This document shows, in pieces, positions 23,819-31,966 of a stretch of 38,785 nucleotides of DNA (positions within the stretch are counted from its first letter, which is position 1; each line of letters starts with the position of its first letter). A program made the translations under genes and the position numbers. The notes under the pieces are model-generated. The model saw nothing but the letters and a program-made list of their open reading frames with translations, did not search any database and was not told the DNA's origin. Source of the DNA: an uncultured Comamonadaceae bacterium (GTDB lineage Bacteria; Pseudomonadota; Gammaproteobacteria; Burkholderiales; Burkholderiaceae); contig CAMLSD010000045.1 in the NCBI GenBank assembly GCA_946482595.1, positions 1 through 38,785 of the forward strand, given 5' to 3'.

Positions 23819-26457
23819 TGGGGACCGTCTTTGCACAAGGGGCACAGTGGATTCGTGCAGACTTCCATCTGCACACCCGCGCAGACCGCGAGTTCAAGTT
23901 CACGGGCGATGACAACTTCTACAACAGCAACTATGTGGATGCGTTGGAGAACGCGGGCATTCGCCTGGGCGTCATCACCAATCACAACAAGTTCGACTTC
24001 GATGAGTTCAAAGCGCTGCGCAAGACAGCGCAGAAGAAGGGGATTGCGCTGCTGCCAGGCGTCGAGCTGTCGGTCAATGATGGGGCCAATGGCATTCATA
24101 CGCTGGTTGTCTTTTCCGATGATTGGTTGGCCGATGGTCATGACCATATCAATCCCTTCTTGGGCGTCGCGTTCAAAGGAAAAGTCCCAGCGCAGTATGA
24201 ACAGGAAAATGGTCGATCTTCGCTGTCGCTGGCGAACACCATCGAGGAGTTGGAAAACTACCACCGCGACTTCTTTTTCGTCTTTGCTCATGTCGAAGCG
24301 CCGAGTGGGCTTTGGGCCGAGCTGGATGGGGGGCGTCTTGCCGAGCTGGGCCGAAATGAGTTATTTCGCCGCCGCACGCTTGGCTTTCAGAAGGTGCGCA
24401 CGTACAACAAGGTGCAAGAGAAAAACAAACCCTGCCGGACTAAAGCGCAGCAGCATCTAGGTGACTGGTATCCCGCCGAACTCGAAGGCTGCGACGCCAA
24501 ATGCATAGAAGACATTGGTCAGGGCAAAGCCTGTTATCTCAAATTGGGCGAACTGTCCTTTGAGGCGGTCAAGTTTGCCTTGAGCGATCCCGCTGCGCGG
24601 GTCGCCACGGAGCCACCCAAGCATCAGGCGTCGCACATCCGCAGCATCCACTTCGACGGGGGCATCCTCGATGGGCAGTCGCTGCACTTCTCTTCCGAAC
24701 TCAACACGCTGATCGGCATCCGGGGCAGCGGCAAGTCATCCATCCTGGAGGCGGTGCGCTACGCCCTCGATATTCCACGAGGTGAGAAAGCGCAGGACAC
24801 CAAGTACAAGGACGAGTTGATCCGGCACACCCTTGGCAGCGGCGGCAAGGTCACGCTGACAGCCTGCGACGTGTACGGACAGGAGTTCACCATCTCCCGC
24901 ATCTTCCGCGAAGCGCCGAACGTCTACCTGGGCGGCAAGTTGCAGCCCGGCGTGTCGATCCGGGAGACCGTACTGCGTCGCCCGATCTACTTCGGCCAGA
25001 AGGACCTTTCCAGCACCGGCGAAGGCTTTGAGACCGATCTGGTGGAAAAGCTGGTTGGCGAGAAGCTGCGTGTGCTGCGTGACGAAATCGAGGCCCAACG
25101 CCAGCGCGTGCGCGACGCTGCTCAGCGCTGGCTCAAGCTCAGCAACACGGCCGAACTCAAGCGCGACTTCGAGACCCAGCTCAATGATGCCAATTTCCGT
25201 CTGACCAAGTTTGCGGAGCACGGCGTCGCCGACAAGCTCCAAAAGCGCCTCGGCTTCCAGCAAGACGCCACTGCGCTCGTGCGCATGAAGGAGCGGGCAG
25301 ACAGCTTCATCCTCGCCCTGGGGCAATTGATTGCCGAGCATGAGGACGAGTTGCGCAACGCGACGAGTTACGTGTCCAAGCAGAACCCGGACTTCTTCGC
25401 GGCCTACTACGCCGAGTTCTCCAAGCTCGTTGCCAACGTCGATCAGCTCAAGCAGATCGAGCAAGACGCGCGAGCCATTGCGGGTCGCCTCCAGGCCAAA
25501 CAGGGCGAGTTTGAAGGCGCAAGCAAGAACCTTCAGGAGGAGTTCGCACAAGTCGAGCGCCAACTGGCTCAGGAACTCAAGCAAACCGGCATGACAGCCA
25601 TCCGGCCGGACGACTTCCTGGCCCAGCAGCAGCGCAAGACCAAGGCGGAGCAAATGCTTCAGGCGCTGGCAAAGCAGGAATCACAGCAGACCAACATCCG
25701 CGACGCACTGTTTGCCGAGATCGACAAGCTCAACGAACTCTGGCTGCGTGAGTTCAACACCATCAAGGTGGAGCTGGACCGCGTGAACGCTGGCCACACC
25801 GCCTTGCAGATCGAAGCCGATTTCAAGGGCGACAAGGAAGCCGCCATCAGCTTCATGCAGCAGCTCTTCAAGGGCAGCAACATCCGCGAAACCACGCTGC
25901 GCGCAGTGATGGAGGACTATGCCGATTTCGGCGGCCTCCTGCGTGCCCTGCCGGGTGCCTTGACGAAGGCCGGCAGCACACCCGAGGTCTTCGAAAAGAC
26001 CTTCATGCAGAACCTGACCGAGTTCGTCACCTGGCAGGTGCCCAACCGCTTCGTCATCCGCTATCGCGGCAAAGAGTTGAAGCACCACTCTCTCGGGCAG
26101 CGCGCTTCGGCGCTGCTGTTGTATGTGCTCAGCCAACGCCAGAACGACGTGATCATCATCGACCAGCCGGAAGACGATCTGGACAACCAGACCATCTACG
26201 ACGATGTGATCAAGCTGCTGCGTGAGATGAAACCTCACGCCCAGTTCATCTTCGCCACCCACAACGCCAACTTCCCGGTGTTGGGTGACGCCGAGCAGGT
26301 GCACGCCTGCCAATACCAGGACGAGCAGGTCGCCACGCGCAGCGGCAGCATCGACGCCCGCCCGGTGCAGGAAGCCATCATCAACATCATGGAAGGAGGC
26401 CAGGAAGCCTTCAACCGTCGCAAAGAGGTCTACAACCTATGGAAACCACAGAGCTGA
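23815..26457 (+). CDS. PHP-domain plus SMC-like ATPase (TrlF-like), restriction-modification accessory
   Basis: 880 residues. The N-terminal ~250 residues look like a PHP phosphoesterase: RADFHLHTRAD (H18, H20), VITNHNKFDFDEF and LLPGVELSVNDGANGIH. An SMC/RecF-type ATPase follows: Walker A GIRGSGKSS (K307), long heptad-rich helices at about 420-650, signature HSLGQRASALLL, Walker B VIIIDQPEDDLDNQ (D783) and the H-loop FATHNANFPV. As I recall, NCBI calls this architecture TrlF family. Its biochemical role is not established to my knowledge; a nuclease or sensor in phage defence is likely. It is embedded in the type I operon, overlapping hsdR by 4 nt and the next gene by 19 nt. Confidence 0.85.
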   Translation: MMGTVFAQGAQWIRADFHLHTRADREFKFTGDDNFYNSNYVDALENAGIRLGVITNHNKFDFDEFKALRKTAQKKGIALLPGVELSVNDGANGIHTLVVFSDDWLADGHDHINPFLGVAFKGKVPAQYEQENGRSSLSLANTIEELENYHRDFFFVFAHVEAPSGLWAELDGGRLAELGRNELFRRRTLGFQKVRTYNKVQEKNKPCRTKAQQHLGDWYPAELEGCDAKCIEDIGQGKACYLKLGELSFEAVKFALSDPAARVATEPPKHQASHIRSIHFDGGILDGQSLHFSSELNTLIGIRGSGKSSILEAVRYALDIPRGEKAQDTKYKDELIRHTLGSGGKVTLTACDVYGQEFTISRIFREAPNVYLGGKLQPGVSIRETVLRRPIYFGQKDLSSTGEGFETDLVEKLVGEKLRVLRDEIEAQRQRVRDAAQRWLKLSNTAELKRDFETQLNDANFRLTKFAEHGVADKLQKRLGFQQDATALVRMKERADSFILALGQLIAEHEDELRNATSYVSKQNPDFFAAYYAEFSKLVANVDQLKQIEQDARAIAGRLQAKQGEFEGASKNLQEEFAQVERQLAQELKQTGMTAIRPDDFLAQQQRKTKAEQMLQALAKQESQQTNIRDALFAEIDKLNELWLREFNTIKVELDRVNAGHTALQIEADFKGDKEAAISFMQQLFKGSNIRETTLRAVMEDYADFGGLLRALPGALTKAGSTPEVFEKTFMQNLTEFVTWQVPNRFVIRYRGKELKHHSLGQRASALLLYVLSQRQNDVIIIDQPEDDLDNQTIYDDVIKLLREMKPHAQFIFATHNANFPVLGDAEQVHACQYQDEQVATRSGSIDARPVQEAIINIMEGGQEAFNRRKEVYNLWKPQS

Positions 26458-27602
26458 TCGACCTGCTCAGCCGAGGCGAGGACAGTCGGCAGCAGTTCAA
26501 GACGGACATGAATAATGCCGATGCCTTGGCAGCAGAGATCGTCGCCTTCAGCAACACCGCTGGTGGGCGCATCTTTATTGGGGTGAACGACGACGGTTCG
26601 GTGCGCGGCCTATCCGGCGCCGACGTTGCTCGTCTCAACCAACTCATCGGGAACGTAGCCTCACAGGGCATTCTCCCCGCCGTCAATCCAATCACGGAAA
26701 ACGTGCTCCACCCAGCAGGCACGGTGCTGGTGCTCTCCATCGCCGAGGGCGTCAACAAGCCCTACATGGACAAGAACGGCGCAATTTGGGTGAAGAGCGG
26801 CGCGGACAAGCGCCGCGCCACCTCGCGCGAGGAACTGCAGCGGCTGTTCCAGCAGGCGGGCTTGGTGCACGCCGACGAAACGCCCGTGACGGGCTTGAGC
26901 GCGGGCGATGTGGACATGCCCTATTTCGAAACCTTCTTCGAGCAGCAATTCGGTGAGCCGCTCGCCCAGCATAACCAGCCACTGCCGCAGTTGCTGACCA
27001 ACATGAACCTGATGAACCAGGGGCAGCTCAATGTGGCGGGTGGCCTACTGTTCGCCAAAACACCGCAGTATGCGCTACCCGCCTTCATCGTCAAGGCCGT
27101 CGCCTTTGTCGGCACAGAGATCGAGGACGAGCGCTACATCGACAGCCGCGACATCACCGGCAAGCTGGCCGATGTGTTTCAGCAGACGCTGGGCTTCATC
27201 GTCGCCAACACCCGCGCCGCGCAGGGCGAGCAGGGCTTCAACTCCCAGGGCCAGACCGAGATTCCCCGCATCGTCTGGGAAGAGCTGGTCGCCAACGCGC
27301 TCATTCACCGCGACTACTTCGTTAGCGCTCCGGTGCGGGTGCTGGTGTTTGCGGATCGGGTCGAGATCATCAGCCCCGGACACCTGCCCAATAACCTGAC
27401 CATCGAGAACATCAAGGCGGGCAACTCCAATATGCGCAACCCGATTCTGGCGTCCTTCGCCGCCAAACTCCTGCCGTATCGCGGACTGGGTAGCGGTCTA
27501 CTGCGCGCCTTGCGGGCGTGGCCGCAGATTGAACTGATCGACGATCGAGCCGGGAATCTGTTCAAGGTCATCGTCGCGCGGCAGCAGGAGCAAGATGCAT
27601 GA
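26439..27602 (+). CDS. AlbA_2 (Schlafen-type) ATP-binding protein
   Basis: 387 residues. The N-terminal ~140 residues are an AlbA_2/Schlafen nucleic-acid-binding domain (EDSRQQFKTDMNNADALAAE, FSNTAGGRIFIGVNDDGSV, GVNKPYMDKNGAIWVKSGAD). The C-terminal half has a GHKL/HATPase_c_4-type region (WEELVANALIHRDYFVSAPV, FADRVEIISPGHLP, GLGSGLLRAL). Proteins of this build are common beside defence genes and are usually annotated as transcriptional regulators or RNA/DNA-binding ATPases; the precise function is unknown. It begins inside the last codons of the PHP-ATPase gene (19-nt overlap) and overlaps hsdS by 4 nt, so its expression is tied to the restriction system. Confidence 0.85.
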   Translation: METTELIDLLSRGEDSRQQFKTDMNNADALAAEIVAFSNTAGGRIFIGVNDDGSVRGLSGADVARLNQLIGNVASQGILPAVNPITENVLHPAGTVLVLSIAEGVNKPYMDKNGAIWVKSGADKRRATSREELQRLFQQAGLVHADETPVTGLSAGDVDMPYFETFFEQQFGEPLAQHNQPLPQLLTNMNLMNQGQLNVAGGLLFAKTPQYALPAFIVKAVAFVGTEIEDERYIDSRDITGKLADVFQQTLGFIVANTRAAQGEQGFNSQGQTEIPRIVWEELVANALIHRDYFVSAPVRVLVFADRVEIISPGHLPNNLTIENIKAGNSNMRNPILASFAAKLLPYRGLGSGLLRALRAWPQIELIDDRAGNLFKVIVARQQEQDA

Positions 27603-28810
27603 GTGGTAACGACAAGTGCCCGTTAATGCCACGGCTGCGATTCCCCGATTTTCAGAACGCGGAGGCTTGGCAGGTTACAGAAGTTGAAAAGTTGATTTCA
27701 ACAATAACGCCGCCCAAGAAAATACCGGCGTCCGACTATTTGCCACGGGGTGAATACCCGATTATTGACCAAGGGCAGAGCGCCATTGCTGGATGGACAA
27801 ACGATCCGGATGCGTTGGTAGCCGTCAATGAACCATTGATCGTATTTGGCGATCACACCTGCTCGCTAAAGTTTGTTCGACGCACGTTCGCCCAAGGTGC
27901 CGACGGCATCAAGATCATTCGCGCAAAAGAACCTGTTTCCATTGGTTTCTTATACCAATCTTTATGTTTCAAGCCCGTCACGACGGAAGAATACAAGAGA
28001 CATTTTTCCACCCTTAAGGCCATATTGATTGCATACCCCAAACGACAGACCGGGGAGCAACAGAAAATCGCAGAATGCCTCTTTTCCATCGATGACCTAA
28101 TAGCAGCAGAAAGTCATAAACTAACCACCCTCCAAGCCTATATGAATGGCCTGCTGCAGAAGCTATTCCCCCGAGGCGCAGAAAACCTACCCCAGCTGCG
28201 ATTTTTCGATTTCAGACCTAAGACAGAGTGGGCGAAGTTTAAATTAGGAGATGCGGTTTCTCCGATTGCGCGCGAAAAACAGAAGCCCACGCTGCCGTAT
28301 ACAGGCTTAGGCATAAGAAGCCATGGCAAAGGCACATTTTTGAAGCCTCTAGAAAATCCGGAGAAGAATTCTATGGAGGTTCTTTACGAGGTGAGGCGCG
28401 ATGATCTAATAGTTAACATCACCTTTGCTTGGGAAGGGGCGCTAGCCATTGCCAAAAGCATCGACGATGGAGCCCTGGTTTCTCATCGCTTCCCAACCTA
28501 TACAGTCAATAGAGAAATTGCCATACCTGAATTCATCCGGCACATCATTCTAAGCAGGGAGTTTATTTATAACCTTGGCATTATTTCTCCTGGCGGCGCG
28601 GGAAGAAATAGGGTGCTCAACAAAGGTGATTTCCTAGAACTTCCGATTCGCCTGCCATCGATTGATGAACAGAGACACATTGCCGGCTGCCTTTCTCCAG
28701 TTAACGATCTAATAGCGGCCCAAATCAGTAAGGTTGAAAGCCTCAAAAATCACAAGAAGGGCCTCATGGAGCAGCTCTTCCCAGAGATCGACGACGAGGA
28801 GCAAGGATGA
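27599..28810 (+). CDS. hsdS: Type I restriction-modification system, specificity subunit HsdS
   Basis: 403 residues with the two-fold HsdS layout: target recognition domain 1 (about 20-145), conserved helix 1 (EQQKIAECLFSIDDLIAAES ... LLQKLFP), target recognition domain 2 (about 205-345) and conserved helix 2 (EQRHIAGCLSPVNDLIAAQI ... LMEQLFP). The two conserved repeats resemble each other, while the two recognition domains differ, so a bipartite asymmetric target is expected. The DNA is visibly more AT-rich than its neighbours, most clearly in 27900-28750, as expected if recognition domains are swapped by recombination. It overlaps both neighbours by 4 nt. Confidence 0.95.
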   Translation: MSGNDKCPLMPRLRFPDFQNAEAWQVTEVEKLISTITPPKKIPASDYLPRGEYPIIDQGQSAIAGWTNDPDALVAVNEPLIVFGDHTCSLKFVRRTFAQGADGIKIIRAKEPVSIGFLYQSLCFKPVTTEEYKRHFSTLKAILIAYPKRQTGEQQKIAECLFSIDDLIAAESHKLTTLQAYMNGLLQKLFPRGAENLPQLRFFDFRPKTEWAKFKLGDAVSPIAREKQKPTLPYTGLGIRSHGKGTFLKPLENPEKNSMEVLYEVRRDDLIVNITFAWEGALAIAKSIDDGALVSHRFPTYTVNREIAIPEFIRHIILSREFIYNLGIISPGGAGRNRVLNKGDFLELPIRLPSIDEQRHIAGCLSPVNDLIAAQISKVESLKNHKKGLMEQLFPEIDDEEQG

Positions 28811-29922
28811 AGCGGGGCCAGTCCTTTGCCAATTTGACCGCGTTGGCTACACATCTGCGGCAGGAGCTAGAAAGCAAGAAAACCACTCTGCTCTATGCCT
28901 ACAACGGCACCGGCAAAACGCGGCTGTCCGTGGCTTTCAAGGACATGGGCAAGCAGGACGACGCCCGCGATACCCTGTACTTCAACGCCTTCACCGAAGA
29001 CCTGTTCCACTGGAACAATGATCTGGCAGACGATTCAGATCGCCGCTTGCTGCTCAATAGGGATTCGCGCTTTTTCCAGGGCTTGTTCGAGCTGGAAATG
29101 GACAACCGCATCCGCCCGCTGCTGCGACGTTATGCAGACTTCGATTTCCGCATCGACACTCAGGGGGCCGAGTGGGCCGTGCGCTTTTCGCGCCTGGTAG
29201 ACGGGCAGACTGTTGACAACATCAAGGTATCGCGCGGCGAAGAAAATATCTTCATTTGGTGCTTCTTCCTAGCCGTGGTCGAACTGGCGATGGACCCTGA
29301 GATCGAGGCTTACCAGTGGGTGAAGTACCTGTATATCGACGATCCGATTTCCTCGTTGGATGAGCATAACGTGATCGCCGTGGCCAACCATCTGGCGCAA
29401 TGGCTCAAACGGCAGGACAACAAGCTGAAGACGGTGATCTCCACGCACCACACTTTGTTCTTCAATGTGCTGAGCAACGAGATGGGCAAGGCCCGCAGGT
29501 ATGTCGTCAACAAACAATCGGCGAGCGGTAGCTATATGCTGCGCCCAGAAGATGGCGACACACCATTCTTCCACCACGTTGCTGCCTTGGCCGAGCTGTA
29601 CCAGGCTATGCAGGAAGACCGGCTGTTCACCCATCACTTCAACATGCTGCGCACGATTCTGGAGAAGACGGCCAGCTTTCACGGGCACAAGAATTTCTCG
29701 GTATGCATCAAGCAGGACGATGACGACCCGGACGGCATTCTGCACACGCGCCTGATCAACATTCTCAGCCACGGCAACTATTCGCTGTATGAGCCGCAGC
29801 AGATGCTCGATGAGAACAAGGCTTACTTCAAGAAGATTCTGAACGATTTCCTGAATCGCTATCCATTCAATCCCGATTTGTTCCCTCAGGCTCCTGAGGC
29901 CGCAACAGCAGGTGCACCATGA
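28807..29922 (+). CDS. PrrC-like anticodon nuclease candidate
   Basis: 371 residues (E. coli PrrC has 396). ABC-type ATPase parts are visible: Walker A AYNGTGKTRL (31-40), signature-like VSRGEENIFIWCFFLAVVEL (141-160), Walker B YLYIDDPISSLDEHN (174-188) and H-loop ISTHHTLFF (211-219). The C-terminal part has R282-x3-E286 (MLRTILEKTASF) and H322 (NILSHGNYS), which mirror the Arg320-Glu324-His356 nuclease triad of PrrC. PrrC is kept silent by its type I restriction partner and cuts tRNA-Lys when a phage disables restriction. Location between hsdS and hsdM, with 4-nt overlaps on both sides, matches that arrangement. Nuclease activity and the tRNA target are inferred. Confidence 0.8.
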   Translation: MKRGQSFANLTALATHLRQELESKKTTLLYAYNGTGKTRLSVAFKDMGKQDDARDTLYFNAFTEDLFHWNNDLADDSDRRLLLNRDSRFFQGLFELEMDNRIRPLLRRYADFDFRIDTQGAEWAVRFSRLVDGQTVDNIKVSRGEENIFIWCFFLAVVELAMDPEIEAYQWVKYLYIDDPISSLDEHNVIAVANHLAQWLKRQDNKLKTVISTHHTLFFNVLSNEMGKARRYVVNKQSASGSYMLRPEDGDTPFFHHVAALAELYQAMQEDRLFTHHFNMLRTILEKTASFHGHKNFSVCIKQDDDDPDGILHTRLINILSHGNYSLYEPQQMLDENKAYFKKILNDFLNRYPFNPDLFPQAPEAATAGAP

Positions 29923-31577
29923 CCGATCTCGAAAAACAAAAACTGGGCAAGACCCTCTGGGCCATTGCCGACCAACTGCGCGGCGCGATGAATGCGGATG
30001 ACTTCCGCGACTACATGCTGGCTTTTCTTTTTTTGCGCTATCTGTCGGACAACTACGAAGCAGCCGCCCAGAAGGAGCTGGGGTCGGACTACCCGCAGCA
30101 GATCGATGGTTCGGTCTCCACGCCGCTGCAGCAATGGTACGAAAGCAATCTGGAGGATGTGCCCGAGTTCGAGAAACAGATGCGCCGCAAGGTGCATTAC
30201 GTTATTGAGCCGCAATACCTGTGGGGCAATATCGCCGAGATGGCTCGCACACAGCACGCTGAATTGCTCATCACACTGCAAGCCGGCTTCAAGTACATTG
30301 AGGAAGAATCCTTCGCCAGCACCTTCCGGGGGCTGTTCTCGGAGATCAACCTGGCGTCGGACAAACTGGGCAAGACCTACGCCGAGCGCAATGCCCGCCT
30401 GTGCAAGATCATCGCCGAAATCGCCAAGGGCCTGGGCCAGTTCTCCACCGACAGCGACACCCTGGGCGACGCCTATGAATACCTGATTGGTCAGTTCGCG
30501 GCAGGCTCGGGCAAGAAGGCTGGCGAGTTCTACACGCCGCAGCGCATTTCAGACGTCCTTTCGGCCATCGTGACGCTGGACAGTCAGGAGCCCGCCACGG
30601 GCCAGCGTTCGCACCTGGACAGCGTACTCGACTTCGCTTGCGGCTCCGGCTCCCTGCTGTTGAACGTGCGCCACCGCATGGGGCCCCATGGCATCGGCAA
30701 GATTCACGGGCAGGAGAAGAACATCACCACCTACAACCTGGCGCGCATGAACATGCTGCTGCACGGGGTGAAGGACTCGGAGTTCGAAATCTTCCACGGC
30801 GACACCCTGCTCAACGAGTGGGACATGCTGCGTGAAACCAACCCCGCCAAGATGCCGAAGTTCGACGCGATTGTGGCCAACCCGCCATTCAGCTACCGCT
30901 GGGAACCGAGCGAGGCGCTGGGCGAGGACACCCGCTTCAAGAACTATGGCCTGGCACCGAAGTCGGCCGCTGACTTTGCCTTCCTGCTTCACGGCTTCCA
31001 CTTCCTGAAGCAGGACGGCGTGATGGCCATCATCCTGCCCCACGGCGTGCTGTTCCGTGGTGGTGCTGAGGCGCGCATCCGCACCAAGTTGCTCAAGGAT
31101 GGGCATATCGACACGGTGATCGGCCTACCGGCCAACCTTTTCTTCTCCACCGGTATTCCGGTGTGCATCCTGGTGCTGAAGAAGTGCAAGAAACCCGACG
31201 ACGTGCTGTTCATCAACGCGGCCGAGCACTACGAGAAGGGCAAGCGGCAGAACCAGCTTCTGCGGACAGATGAGATGCCAGGCGGAGAAATCGGGCACAT
31301 CGAAAAGATCATCGACACCTACCGACACCGCAGGGAAGAACCTCGCTACTCGCGCAGGGTGTCATTGGAAGCCATCGAGAAGGAGCACAACTTCAACCTG
31401 AACATTTCGCGCTACGTGAGCACGGCCGAAGAGGAGGAAGAGATCAAGCTGGCCGATGTGCATGCAGAGCTCGTGGCGCTCGACCAGAAGATCAAGGCAG
31501 CCACCGAGCAGCACAACGAATTTCTCAAGGAACTGGGGCTGCCACCGCTCCCTTATGGCGCCGAAGTAGAAAGGTAA
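29919..31577 (+). CDS. hsdM: Type I restriction-modification system, DNA adenine methyltransferase subunit HsdM
   Basis: 552 residues, normal for HsdM. An N-terminal helical domain (QKLGKTLWAIADQLRGAMNA, FLFLRYLSDNYEAAA) precedes the N6-adenine methyltransferase: FYTPQRISDVLSAI, the SAM-binding DFACGSGSLL (238-247) and the catalytic NPPF (321-324). With HsdS it protects host DNA; with HsdR it restricts. It is the last gene of the operon, an unusual order since hsdM commonly precedes hsdS. It overlaps the PrrC-like gene by 4 nt. No clear terminator follows. Confidence 0.97.
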   Translation: MTDLEKQKLGKTLWAIADQLRGAMNADDFRDYMLAFLFLRYLSDNYEAAAQKELGSDYPQQIDGSVSTPLQQWYESNLEDVPEFEKQMRRKVHYVIEPQYLWGNIAEMARTQHAELLITLQAGFKYIEEESFASTFRGLFSEINLASDKLGKTYAERNARLCKIIAEIAKGLGQFSTDSDTLGDAYEYLIGQFAAGSGKKAGEFYTPQRISDVLSAIVTLDSQEPATGQRSHLDSVLDFACGSGSLLLNVRHRMGPHGIGKIHGQEKNITTYNLARMNMLLHGVKDSEFEIFHGDTLLNEWDMLRETNPAKMPKFDAIVANPPFSYRWEPSEALGEDTRFKNYGLAPKSAADFAFLLHGFHFLKQDGVMAIILPHGVLFRGGAEARIRTKLLKDGHIDTVIGLPANLFFSTGIPVCILVLKKCKKPDDVLFINAAEHYEKGKRQNQLLRTDEMPGGEIGHIEKIIDTYRHRREEPRYSRRVSLEAIEKEHNFNLNISRYVSTAEEEEEIKLADVHAELVALDQKIKAATEQHNEFLKELGLPPLPYGAEVER

Positions 31578-31966
31578 GGGTTCCCGATGGCAATCTGGCT
31601 GCATTCTTCGAGCTCAATGAATGTGGCCGCTGACCGCAAGGCTGCCAGGTTTGGCGGGCTGCGGCAGATTGAGTGCGGTGAGCCTGCGCCAGAGGACAAC
31701 GGGTTGCAGACCTTGTCCATGTCGAGGCGGACTATAGAAAAGAATTCGACCTTATACGTGCCGCACCGTATACATGCGGATACCTTGCTGCCAAACACCT
31801 CGTTCGCCGTTGCGCCGAGGCTGGCTGTCGAACGATCGGAATCAAGCCCAAGGTCGATAAGCGCCCACAGCCGTACCCGTGAGCCTTGAGCCCCTGCCTC
31901 ATGCGGCGCCTCCCAGCGCGTATCGGCCTTGAAGTGCGCTACAGCGGTGACGCGCCGGGTTGTGTC
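31578..31966. other. Right junction of the defence island
   Basis: About 390 nt between convergent hsdM and the AraC-type gene with no recognised gene. Both strands carry frames of 80-100 codons (for example 31587-31889 on + and 31553-31798 on -), but neither has a ribosome binding site or family character. Composition is intermediate between the island and the GC-rich polyol operon. I see no tRNA, integrase or clear direct repeat that would define an attachment site. Confidence 0.45.

Noticed and set aside
31578..31966. tRNA gene or attachment site at the right edge of the defence island
   Set aside because: No cloverleaf-like sequence or repeat shared with the left edge was visible.
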